64,000 nt of DNA from Sphingobium boeckii. GTDB lineage: Bacteria > Pseudomonadota > Alphaproteobacteria > Sphingomonadales > Sphingomonadaceae. Within the stretch, counting starts at the first letter, position 1, and each line of letters begins with the position of its first letter. Both the position numbers and the translations under genes were made by a program. Shown here one piece after another: positions 36,150 to 45,843 of the stretch. The stretch spans positions 539,201-603,200 of the forward strand of contig NZ_JACIJC010000005.1 in assembly GCF_014199215.1 (NCBI RefSeq), in the 5' to 3' direction. Below the pieces are notes generated by a model. It was not told where the DNA came from. It did not search any database and was given only the letters and a program-made list of their open reading frames with translations.

Positions 36150-37157
36150 ATGAGGCGGGCGGCAATGGAACTGGGAGCGGCTTTCACGCTGGGGCTGGCA
36201 TTTCTGCCGCTTACCGCATCTGCCGATGTGGAGAGCGGGATCGCGGCGTGGGAGCGCGGCGAATATGAAGCCGCGGTCAGGCAATGGCGTCCGCTGGCGC
36301 AGAAAGGCGATGCCGACGCCCAGTTCAATCTGGCGCAGGCCTACCGCCTAGGCCGCGGCGTTCCCGCCGATGTCAAACAGGCCGAAGGCTGGTATGCCCG
36401 CGCGGCAACTCAGGGCCACCCCGACGCCGAAGACTATTATGGCCTGTCGCTGTTCGAGAGCGGAAAGCGCGCCGCGGCCATGCCCTGGATCCAGAAATCA
36501 GCAGCCCGCGGCGATCCGCGTGCGCAATATGTATTGGGTACGGCGCATTTCAACGGGGATTATGTCTCCAAGGATTGGGTGCGCGCCTATGCGCTGACCA
36601 CCCGGTCCGCCGCCAGCGGCTATCCCAAGGCGGCGCCTGCACTGCGCGAAATGGACCGGTTCATTCCGCTGCGGCAGCGCGAGGACGGGATTGCGATGGC
36701 GCGCGCCATCGAAACCCGTGCCATGCGGCCGCAGATCATGGCGACTGTCGATCAGCCTATCAAACCCGCGGCGATCCCGCCTTCGCAGCCGTCCATCGGC
36801 GCGCCCTATCCCGAACCTGGAAGCCCATCGACCTCGTTGCCTGCCAAAGCCCTGCCCAAGCCGGTCCCCACAATCCCGGCCAAGCCGATCCCGGCAATAC
36901 AGCCTGCGACCGGTGGAAAATGGCGCATCCAGCTCGGTGCATTCGGCAATCCGGACAATGCGACCGCGCTCTGGTCGTCGCTCGAACGCAATGTCGATGG
37001 CCTGAAAGCACTGCAGCCCTATCTGGTGAAAAGCACGGACGGAAAGATCACCCGGCTTCAGGCCGGTCCGTTTGCGAAGCAAGGTGATGCGGAAAAGCAA
37101 TGCGGACTGATCAAAAGCGCCGCACAAAATTGCCTGATCGTAAAGCCTAGCCCGTAA
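36150..37157 (+). CDS. Sel1-repeat protein with C-terminal SPOR domain
   Basis: Exported protein of 335 residues. It starts at MRRAAMELGAAFTLGLAFLP (signal peptide ending TASA) after a GGAAGG ribosome-binding site. Sel1-like repeats follow (AAVRQWRPLAQKGDADAQFN, GVPADVKQAEGWYARAATQG, PWIQKSAARGDPRAQYVLG). A Pro-rich linker (KPVPTIPAKPIPAIQPA) leads to a SPOR domain that begins GGKWRIQLGAFGNPDNATAL. It is divergent from the ParA-like gene, with about 200 bases between. Together with the TPR-SPOR gene it makes two peptidoglycan-binding proteins around one ParA. Its 3' end overlaps the convergent serB by 11 bases. Confidence 0.85.
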   Translation: MRRAAMELGAAFTLGLAFLPLTASADVESGIAAWERGEYEAAVRQWRPLAQKGDADAQFNLAQAYRLGRGVPADVKQAEGWYARAATQGHPDAEDYYGLSLFESGKRAAAMPWIQKSAARGDPRAQYVLGTAHFNGDYVSKDWVRAYALTTRSAASGYPKAAPALREMDRFIPLRQREDGIAMARAIETRAMRPQIMATVDQPIKPAAIPPSQPSIGAPYPEPGSPSTSLPAKALPKPVPTIPAKPIPAIQPATGGKWRIQLGAFGNPDNATALWSSLERNVDGLKALQPYLVKSTDGKITRLQAGPFAKQGDAEKQCGLIKSAAQNCLIVKPSP

Positions 37158-38025
37158 CCCAATGCTTGCGCGCGATGCCCTGCGCATAAAGCAAGGTCGT
37201 GAGATCCCCATGCACGATCCGCGCATCCGCCGCTGCCGCCGCTTTCTCCTTGGCATGATAGGCGATGCCGAGCCCGGCGGCCTGCAGCATTGGAATATCA
37301 TTCGCCCCGTCGCCCACGGCCAGCGCACGATCGGCGGTCTGGCCACGCACATTCAACGCTTTCTCCAGCGCCTCGCGCTTGGCTTCCGCGCCCACGATCG
37401 GGCGGCGGACGGTGCCCGCCAGCGCCGCGCCGTCAATCTCCAATATGTTAGACAGCGCATCATCAAAGCCGATCTCCCCGGCCACGGGATCCGCGAAATG
37501 CGTGAAGCCGCCTGAAACGAGCAAGGTATACGCCCCCCGCGCCTTCATGGTGCGAACCAATGTCTTGGCACCGGGCATCAGCGTGACCCGCTCGTTGAGG
37601 CAGGTCTCCAGCGTGCGCACGTCGAGCCCTTTCAGCAGCGCCACCCGCCCATCCAGCGCCGCCTCGAAATCCAGCTCGCCCCGCATCGCGCGCTCGGTCA
37701 CGCCCGAAATTTCTGCGCGCAACCCCGCATAACCGGCGAGTTCGTCGATGCACTCCACCGTGATCATCGTCGAATCCATGTCGGAGATCAGAAGTTGCTT
37801 TTCACGGCCCTCAAGCGGCTGGACGATCACGTCCACGCCGGCGATCGCGCCTTCGAGCACGGCGCGCGCATCCTCGGGCGAAGACGCGAACAGCACGTCG
37901 CAGGCAGTGTCCGCATCGAGCCATACAGCCTCGCCCGGCGCGCATCCCGCAGCCGCCAGTCGCGCTTGCGCGTCAGCAATGTCGCCGGACGACAACCCGT
38001 CCGCTATCAGCGTGGCAATGAACAA
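37147..38025 (-). CDS. serB: Phosphoserine phosphatase SerB
   Basis: Final enzyme of serine synthesis, a HAD-family phosphatase of 292 residues. The catalytic DxDST motif is in LISDMDSTMITVECIDELAG, the conserved Ser/Thr motif is in LLVSGGFTHFADPVA, and the C-terminal acidic motif is AVGDGANDIPML. The N-terminal 70 residues correspond to an ACT-like domain. The start is TTG at 38025, preceded by GAGGGG with normal spacing. This start overlaps the ATG of the divergent miaA by 8 bases, so the two genes share their 5' ends. The length is normal for the family. Confidence 0.96.
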   Translation of the reverse strand: MFIATLIADGLSSGDIADAQARLAAAGCAPGEAVWLDADTACDVLFASSPEDARAVLEGAIAGVDVIVQPLEGREKQLLISDMDSTMITVECIDELAGYAGLRAEISGVTERAMRGELDFEAALDGRVALLKGLDVRTLETCLNERVTLMPGAKTLVRTMKARGAYTLLVSGGFTHFADPVAGEIGFDDALSNILEIDGAALAGTVRRPIVGAEAKREALEKALNVRGQTADRALAVGDGANDIPMLQAAGLGIAYHAKEKAAAAADARIVHGDLTTLLYAQGIARKHWVTG

Positions 38026-38968
38026 GACTCGAACCCCTCATCCCAGGAAGGTGGCGCTCATCGCAGGGCCGACCGCCAGCGGCAAGTCGGCATTGGCAGT
38101 CCGCCTCGGGCAAACCATGCCTTCGGTGGTGATCAATGCCGATTCCATGCAGGTTTATGCCGATCTGCATATCCTGTCCGCCCGGCCCGGCAAGGCGGAG
38201 ATGGGTGGAGTCCCCCATGCACTATTCGGCCATATCGACGGTGCCGATGCCTGTTCCGCCGCGCGCTGGGCCGCCGAAGCGCGTAACGAGATCGCCAAGG
38301 CACACGCGGCGGGGCTGCTGCCGATCCTGTGCGGCGGCACCGGCCTGTATCTCCGCACATTGCTCGATGGCATCGCGCCTGTGCCCGATATCGACCCTGT
38401 CATTCGCGCCGCGGCCCGCGCGCTCCCCGTGCTGGAGGCGCACCAAGCGCTGACCCGGGAAGATCCCGCAGCGGCCGAAAAACTCTCTCCCAATGACACC
38501 ACCCGCGTCGCCCGCGCGCTCGAAACCATTCGCTCCACCGGCAAGCCGCTGGCGACGTGGCAAGCGGACAGGATTGGCGGGATTGCGGACGCCATCGATC
38601 TTGTCCCGCTCATCCTGCTGCCGCCACGCGATTGGCTGTTCGAACGGATCGAACGCCGCTTTGCGCAGATGGTGGATCAGGGTGCCGAAAATGAGGTAAG
38701 AACCCTGCTCGCGCGCCATCTCGATCCGGCGCTGCCGGCGATGCGCGCGATCGGCGTTCCGGAAATCGCAGCCTTTTTGAAGGGCGATCTCTCGCGCGCT
38801 GCGATGATCGAACGCGGCATGATCGCCACGCGCCAATATGGCAAACGGCAATATACCTGGTTTTCACGACAGACCCCTTCGGACTGGAATTGCCGCAAAA
38901 CGCAACTCAGTGATTCAAATCTGGATGAATTAGCAATAATATTACGCGATACGGTGTTGACAGGTTAG
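38018..38968 (+). CDS. miaA: tRNA dimethylallyltransferase MiaA
   Basis: Transfers a dimethylallyl group to A37 of tRNAs that read UNN codons. It has 316 residues from MNKTRTPHPRKVALIAGPTASGKSAL, with a P-loop GPTASGKS. The family motif VINADSMQVYADLHILSARP, the middle CGGTGLYLRTLLDGIA and the C-terminal ATRQYGKRQYTWFSRQ are all present. The frame is open far upstream across serB, but the MiaA N-terminus fits the ATG at 38018. A GTG at 38051 would cut before the P-loop and is less likely in length. The start overlaps the divergent serB start by 8 bases. The gene lies directly upstream of ilvB. Confidence 0.95.
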   Translation: MNKTRTPHPRKVALIAGPTASGKSALAVRLGQTMPSVVINADSMQVYADLHILSARPGKAEMGGVPHALFGHIDGADACSAARWAAEARNEIAKAHAAGLLPILCGGTGLYLRTLLDGIAPVPDIDPVIRAAARALPVLEAHQALTREDPAAAEKLSPNDTTRVARALETIRSTGKPLATWQADRIGGIADAIDLVPLILLPPRDWLFERIERRFAQMVDQGAENEVRTLLARHLDPALPAMRAIGVPEIAAFLKGDLSRAAMIERGMIATRQYGKRQYTWFSRQTPSDWNCRKTQLSDSNLDELAIILRDTVLTG

Positions 38969-38985
38969 TTTGTTATCTTTAGCGA
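38957..38985 (+). promoter_or_regulatory. Putative promoter for the ilv genes
   Basis: A perfect TTGACA (38957-38962) lies at the end of miaA. A 17-base spacer and a weak TAGCGA -10 follow, giving a start near 38992. The promoter sits upstream of the hairpin/T7 element at 39008-39035. It is only moderately convincing because the -10 is poor. Confidence 0.35.
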
Positions 38986-39007
38986 GCCATCCTTGCCTTT
39001 GGGGTGC

Positions 39008-39035
39008 TGCGGCGCAACAAGGGCCGCGTTTTTTT
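39008..39035 (+). terminator. Intrinsic-terminator-like hairpin directly before the ilvB ribosome-binding site
   Basis: GCGGC (39009-39013) and GCCGC (39023-39027) form a stem with a 9-base loop, followed by G and seven T. The ilvB ribosome-binding site GGAGG starts at 39036. It may end miaA transcripts or act as an attenuator for ilvB; the overlap with the leader favours attenuation. No clear leader peptide with an ATG is visible. Confidence 0.5.
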
Positions 39036-39047
39036 GGAGGAAGTGTG

Positions 39048-40796
39048 ATGACTGCGGAAAAGTCCGGTGCGGACATATTGGTCGAGGCGCTCACCGATCT
39101 GGGCGTCGAGATCGTGTTCGGCTATCCCGGCGGCGCGGTGCTCCCCATTTATGACGCGATCTTCAAACAGACGCGCATCAAGCACATCCTCGTGCGCCAC
39201 GAACAGGCAGCGACCCATGCGGCGGAGGGCTATGCCAGGTCCACGGGAAAGCCCGGCGTCGTGCTCGTCACCTCCGGCCCCGGTGCCACCAATGCGGTCA
39301 CCGGGATTACCGATGCCCTTATGGATTCGATCCCGATGGTCGTCATCACCGGGCAGGTCGCGACGCATCTGATCGGCACCGACGCTTTTCAGGAAGCCGA
39401 CACCATCGGCATCACGCGTCACTGCACCAAGCATAATTATCTGGTGAAGTCGCCCGACCGCTTGGGCGATGTTATCCATGAAGCCTTTCATATCGCCACA
39501 TCGGGCCGCCCCGGCCCGGTCGTGATCGATATCCCCAAGGATGTTCAGGTCGCGACGGCCAAATATCGCAAGCCCGGCGCGATCCAGCACAAGACCTATC
39601 GTCCGCAGGTGAAAGCCGATCAGTCGCTGATCGAATCCGCGGTCGAGATGCTGGCCGCCGCCGAACGCCCTGTGTTCTACACCGGCGGCGGCGTGATCAA
39701 TGCCGGCCCCGCTGCGTCGCAGATCCTGCGCGAGCTGGCGCGGATCACGGGCGCGCCGGTTACGTCGACACTGATGGGACTCGGCGCCTTTCCCGCCTCG
39801 TCCGATCAGTGGCTGGGTATGCTGGGGATGCACGGCACTTACGAAGCCAATTATGCGATGAACAAAGCCGATCTGATCATCGCGCTCGGCAGTCGCTTCG
39901 ACGATCGCGTCACCGGTCGGCTCGACGCCTTTGCGCCACATGCCAAGAAGATCCACATCGATATCGATCGCTCGTCGATCAATAAGACCGTGCGGGTCGA
40001 TCTGCCGATCATTGCCGATGTTGGTCGCGCGATGGAGGATATGGTGCGAGTCTGGAAAGGCCGCCAGCATCAGAAGAACGACCTGTCCGCCTGGTGGAAG
40101 CAGATCGAGGAATGGCGCGCCAAGAAGTCGCTTTATTTCCCGGCTTCGACCAAGGAAATCATGCCGCAACAGGCGATCAAGAGCCTGTGGGAAGCCACCA
40201 AGCACCGCAATCCGATCATCACCACCGAGGTCGGCCAGCATCAGATGTGGGCCGCCCAGCATTTCAATTTCGAAAGCCCCAACAAATGGCTGACCTCGGG
40301 CGGTCTCGGCACGATGGGCTATGGCCTGCCCGCTGCAATCGGCGCGCAGCTCGGCAATCCCAATGCGCTGGTGATCGATATCGCGGGTGAAGCCTCGATC
40401 CAAATGAACATCCAGGAACTGGCCACGGCCTCGCAATATCGTCTGCCGGTGAAGCTGTTCATCCTGAACAATGAATATATGGGCATGGTCCGCCAGTGGC
40501 AGGAACTGACCTATTCAAGCCGCTATTCCGAAAGCTATTCCGAAAGCCTGCCCGATTTCGTCAAGCTGGCCGAAGCCTATGGCTGGACCGGGCTGCGCGT
40601 GGAGGATCCCGCCGATCTCGATGCCTGCATCCAGTCGATGATCAACACCGATGGCCCGGTATTGGTTGATTGCCGCGTGGCTAAGCTCGCCAATTGCTTC
40701 CCGATGATCCCCTCGGGCGCAGCGCACACCGATATGATGCTTCATTCAGATAATGTATCTGGCGAAATGGACGACGAAGCCAAGGCGCTGGTGTGA
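39048..40796 (+). CDS. ilvB: Acetolactate synthase, large (catalytic) subunit
   Basis: ThDP-dependent enzyme, first step of valine/leucine/isoleucine synthesis, 582 residues. It starts at MTAEKSGADILVEALTDLGVEIVFGYPGG after GGAGGAAGTGTG. The catalytic Glu is in RHEQAATHAAEGYAR, the FAD/ThDP middle contains GLGAFPASSDQWLGMLGMHG, and the ThDP-metal motif is DIAGEASIQMN, with NNEYMGMVRQWQ after it. An open in-frame extension to 38970 is leader sequence, not protein. The length is typical. It is followed by ilvH after 65 bases. The holoenzyme needs IlvH for valine feedback. Confidence 0.97.
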   Translation: MTAEKSGADILVEALTDLGVEIVFGYPGGAVLPIYDAIFKQTRIKHILVRHEQAATHAAEGYARSTGKPGVVLVTSGPGATNAVTGITDALMDSIPMVVITGQVATHLIGTDAFQEADTIGITRHCTKHNYLVKSPDRLGDVIHEAFHIATSGRPGPVVIDIPKDVQVATAKYRKPGAIQHKTYRPQVKADQSLIESAVEMLAAAERPVFYTGGGVINAGPAASQILRELARITGAPVTSTLMGLGAFPASSDQWLGMLGMHGTYEANYAMNKADLIIALGSRFDDRVTGRLDAFAPHAKKIHIDIDRSSINKTVRVDLPIIADVGRAMEDMVRVWKGRQHQKNDLSAWWKQIEEWRAKKSLYFPASTKEIMPQQAIKSLWEATKHRNPIITTEVGQHQMWAAQHFNFESPNKWLTSGGLGTMGYGLPAAIGAQLGNPNALVIDIAGEASIQMNIQELATASQYRLPVKLFILNNEYMGMVRQWQELTYSSRYSESYSESLPDFVKLAEAYGWTGLRVEDPADLDACIQSMINTDGPVLVDCRVAKLANCFPMIPSGAAHTDMMLHSDNVSGEMDDEAKALV

Positions 40797-40861
40797 TGAA
40801 GATCGGTGCTTTTATCGAATGCAAGCTGTGGCTTCGCCCAGCACAAACGGACATCTGAACA

Positions 40862-41377
40862 ATGCACATCAAGGAAGAAACGAAAGAGCGGCATACGCTC
40901 TCCGTCATCGTGGACAATGAACCGGGCATCCTCGCCCGGATCGCCGGCCTGTTTACCGCGCGCGGCTATAATATCGAGAGCCTGACGGTCACCGATATCA
41001 GCGAGGATGATCTGATCAGCCGGATCACGATCGTCACCTCCGCCTCGGCGGATGTGATGGATCAGATCATCGCGCAGCTCGAACGCCTGGTGCCTGTGCA
41101 CAAGGTGGTCGATCTGACCGCGCTTGGTCCACATGTCGAACGTGAACTCGCACTGGTGAAAGTGGGCGGCACGGGGGATCACCGGATCGAGGCGCTGCGC
41201 CTGGCCGATGTCTATCGCGCCCGCGTGGTCGATGCGACCACGTCGAGCTTCATCTTCGAAGTCACCGGCGGCACCGAAAAGATCGACACCTTCGTTTCGC
41301 TGATGCGTGAGGTCGGCCTGATCGAGGTCGCCCGCACCGGCATCGTCGCCATTTCCCGCGGGAAAGAAGCGGCCTGA
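40862..41377 (+). CDS. ilvH: Acetolactate synthase, small (regulatory) subunit
   Basis: Regulatory subunit of 171 residues that activates IlvB and mediates valine inhibition. The N-terminal ACT domain has HTLSVIVDNEPGILARIAGLFTARGYNIESLTV with the Gly/Asn contacts for valine. It is followed by SRITIVTSASADVMDQIIAQLERLV and a C-terminal domain with VHKVVDLTALGPHVERELALVKV. The length is normal for the family. It is followed by a palindromic repeat element before ilvC, which does not obviously break the operon because ilvC has its own ribosome-binding site. Confidence 0.97.
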   Translation: MHIKEETKERHTLSVIVDNEPGILARIAGLFTARGYNIESLTVTDISEDDLISRITIVTSASADVMDQIIAQLERLVPVHKVVDLTALGPHVERELALVKVGGTGDHRIEALRLADVYRARVVDATTSSFIFEVTGGTEKIDTFVSLMREVGLIEVARTGIVAISRGKEAA

Positions 41378-41399
41378 GAATTTAGTGTAACCACCCATT

Positions 41400-43655
<2,256 letters not shown>

Positions 43656-43659
<4 letters not shown>

Positions 43660-44363
43660 GCAGGCGCTTCGTCATCACCGCGACGGATACCAACGTCGGC
43701 AAGACGATCTTCTCCGCCGCTTTGGTGCAGGCGCTCGGCGCCAGTTACTGGAAGCCGGTCCAGGCGGGGCTCGACGAAGAAACCGATACCGAAGTGGTGG
43801 CGCGATTAACCCGTCATCCTCGCGAACGCGGGGATCCCGCTTCTTCCTTTTCTTCCGGCGCCGAAGCAAAGCTGGATTCCCGCCTGCGCGGGAATAACAA
43901 AGAGGGTTGGATTCATTCAGAATCCTATCGTCTCACCCTCCCCGCCTCACCTCACCTTGCGGCCGAGTATGACGGGATTGCGATCGATCCGCTCACCCTC
44001 GATCCGCCAACCACGTCCGGCCCGCTGGTCATCGAAGGCGCGGGCGGCGCACTGGTCCCCGTCACGCGCGACACGCTGTTTGCGGATATCTTCGCGCGCT
44101 GGCAGATCCCGGTGATCGTTTGCGCACGCACCGGTCTCGGCACGATCAATCACACGCTGATGACAATCGAAGCTCTGAGACATCGCGACATTCCCATCCA
44201 CGGCATCGCGTTCATCGGGGACGCCATGCCGGATAGCGAGGCGATCATCCCGGCCCTTTCCGGCATTCGCGCGCTGGGCCGTCTGCCGCGCCTCGATCCG
44301 CTGACATCTGCAGCACTCGCTACCGCCTTCGCTGTACATTTCGATCTGGGGGATTTCGCATGA
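43656..44363 (+). CDS. bioD: Dethiobiotin synthetase BioD with an in-frame palindromic-element insertion
   Basis: ATP-dependent enzyme that closes the ureido ring of dethiobiotin, 235 residues. The P-loop is TATDTNVGKTIFSAALVQ, SYWKPVQAG follows, and PASPHLAAEYDG and VIEGAGGALVPV lie further on. Between residues about 53 and 82 the protein reads TRHPRERGDPASS ... SRLRGNNKEGW. This is the translation of palindromic element copy D, not BioD sequence. The normal text resumes at SYRLTLPASPH. The insertion keeps the frame. It overlaps bioF and bioA by 4 bases on each side. Confidence 0.95.
43813..43898. repeat. Palindromic repeat element, copy D (inside bioD)
   Basis: An element of about 86 bases with arms GTCATCCTCGCGAACGCGGG and CCCGCCTGCGCGGGAATAAC. 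It lies inside the bioD reading frame without a stop codon. It is slightly degraded compared with copy C; for example, the last arm ends AATAAC where copy C has AATGAC. Confidence 0.93.
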
Positions 44364-45604
44364 GCGCAGTCTGGCATCCCTTCACCCAGCATGGCTTGCA
44401 AGAACCGATCCCGCGCATCGCGCGCGCGCAAGGGGCCGCGCTTTATGCCGAGGATGGCACGCGCTGGATCGACGCGATCTCATCCTGGTGGGTCACCACC
44501 CATGGCCACAACAACCCCCGCATCATGGCCGCGATCCGCGCGCAGACCGAAAAGCTCGATCAGTTGATCTTTGCGGGCTGGACGCATGAACCCGCCGAAA
44601 CGCTGGCCGATGCGCTTGTGGAGATCACCCCCGAACCGCTCACCCGCGTGTTCTTTTCGGACAGCGGCTCGACCAGCGTCGAGGTCGCGCTGAAGATGGC
44701 GCTTGGCTATTGGGCCAATATCGGCGCGGCGCGCAGCCGCATCCTCGTGATGGAACATAGCTATCACGGCGATACCATTGGCGCGATGTCGGTGGGCGCA
44801 CGCGGCGTGTTCAACAAGCCCTATGATCCCCTGCTGTTCGATGTCGGCACCATTCCCTTTCCGGCTGCGGGGCAGGAACAGGCCACGCTCGACGCGCTGG
44901 AAACCGCCTGCCGCGACCATCCTGCCGCGTTCATCGTCGAGCCGCTGATCCTGGGCGCAGGGGGGATGCTGATCTATCGCGCGGAAACCCTAACCGCGAT
45001 GCGACACATCTGTGCGCGTTATGGCGTCCTGTTTATCGCTGACGAAGTGATGACCGGATGGGGCCGCACCGGCACGCGCTTCGCCTGCACACAGGCCGGC
45101 ATCGCACCCGATCTCATGTGCCTGTCCAAGGGCCTGACCGGTGGTGCACTGCCCTTGGCCGTCACACTTGCCACCGAAGATATCTTCGCCGCGCACTATT
45201 CACAGGATCGCGCCAAGACCTTCTATCATTCGAGTTCCTACACCGCGAACCCGATCGCCTGCGCCGCCGCCAATGCCAATCTCGATATCTGGCGCGACGA
45301 ACCCGTGCAGGACCGGATTGATGCGCTGGCCCACCACCAGTCACGCCAGCTCGCGCGCTTCGATGGCGACCCCCGCATCACTGGCCAGCGTCGGCTCGGC
45401 ACGATCACCGCGATGGATATCGTGGTGCCGGACGGCGGCTATCTCTCCAATCTCGCACCGCGCCTTTCCGCGCATTTCCGGGAGCGCGGCGTGCTGCTGC
45501 GGCCGCTCGGCAACACGCTCTATGTGATGCCGCCTTATTGCATCGAAGACGCCGATCTGGTGCACGTCTATGACACCATATCCGATGGGCTCGATCGGGT
45601 GTGA
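44360..45604 (+). CDS. bioA: Adenosylmethionine-8-amino-7-oxononanoate aminotransferase BioA
   Basis: PLP-dependent aminotransferase that makes 7,8-diaminopelargonate using S-adenosylmethionine, 414 residues. WHPFTQHGLQEPIPRI and the YAEDGTRWIDAISSWWVTTHGHN signature open the protein. The PLP region has LFIADEVMTGWGRTG, and the Lys is in LSKGLTGGALPLAV. It overlaps bioD by 4 bases. The length is normal for BioA. With bioF and bioD it forms a compact bioFDA unit set between ilvC and leuA; bioB is not in the window. Confidence 0.97.
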   Translation: MSAVWHPFTQHGLQEPIPRIARAQGAALYAEDGTRWIDAISSWWVTTHGHNNPRIMAAIRAQTEKLDQLIFAGWTHEPAETLADALVEITPEPLTRVFFSDSGSTSVEVALKMALGYWANIGAARSRILVMEHSYHGDTIGAMSVGARGVFNKPYDPLLFDVGTIPFPAAGQEQATLDALETACRDHPAAFIVEPLILGAGGMLIYRAETLTAMRHICARYGVLFIADEVMTGWGRTGTRFACTQAGIAPDLMCLSKGLTGGALPLAVTLATEDIFAAHYSQDRAKTFYHSSSYTANPIACAAANANLDIWRDEPVQDRIDALAHHQSRQLARFDGDPRITGQRRLGTITAMDIVVPDGGYLSNLAPRLSAHFRERGVLLRPLGNTLYVMPPYCIEDADLVHVYDTISDGLDRV

Positions 45605-45676
45605 TGCGGGCGGCCAGAACATGTCAGGAAAGGGTTTGCACTGGACAGACGCGCCGTTTCGCGTCATGGCGCGCTC

Positions 45677-45724
45677 ATGACTGCGCACCGCGCCCTTCTA
45701 ATCCTTCGACTTACGCGCCCTTAG
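45677..45724 (+). CDS. leuL: Leucine-rich leader peptide of leuA (attenuator)
   Basis: A 15-residue open frame, MTAHRALLILRLTRP, with four Leu and one Ile, ends at a TAG about 120 bases before leuA. A hairpin overlaps its end (CGCGCC/GGCGCG around CTTA). A perfect 11-base inverted repeat (GCCCTTAGGCG at 45717-45727, CGCCTAAGGGC at 45764-45774) offers an alternative fold. This is the pattern of translation-coupled attenuation by leucine. It is inferred from sequence alone. No good ribosome-binding site or poly-T tract was seen. Confidence 0.6.
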   Translation: MTAHRALLILRLTRP

Positions 45725-45774
45725 GCGCGACGATTTCGTGCGGCCCTGCGAGGCTGCATCGACCGCCTAAGGGC
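45717..45774 (+). promoter_or_regulatory. Candidate leuA leader RNA with mutually exclusive hairpins
   Basis: Segment 1 (45717-45727) can pair locally with its neighbour (6 bp, CTTA loop) or with segment 4 (45764-45774; 11 bp, perfect). A middle hairpin (GCGGCC with GGCTGC, one G-T pair, near 45740-45757) fits between. The rest of 45605-45843 holds no other gene that I can support. Confidence 0.5.
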
Positions 45775-45843
45775 TGATCACCGAAACCGATACAACCCGC
45801 TCGCTCCGTCAGGGATGCGCGCGAAGCCGATGAGACTAGACCC

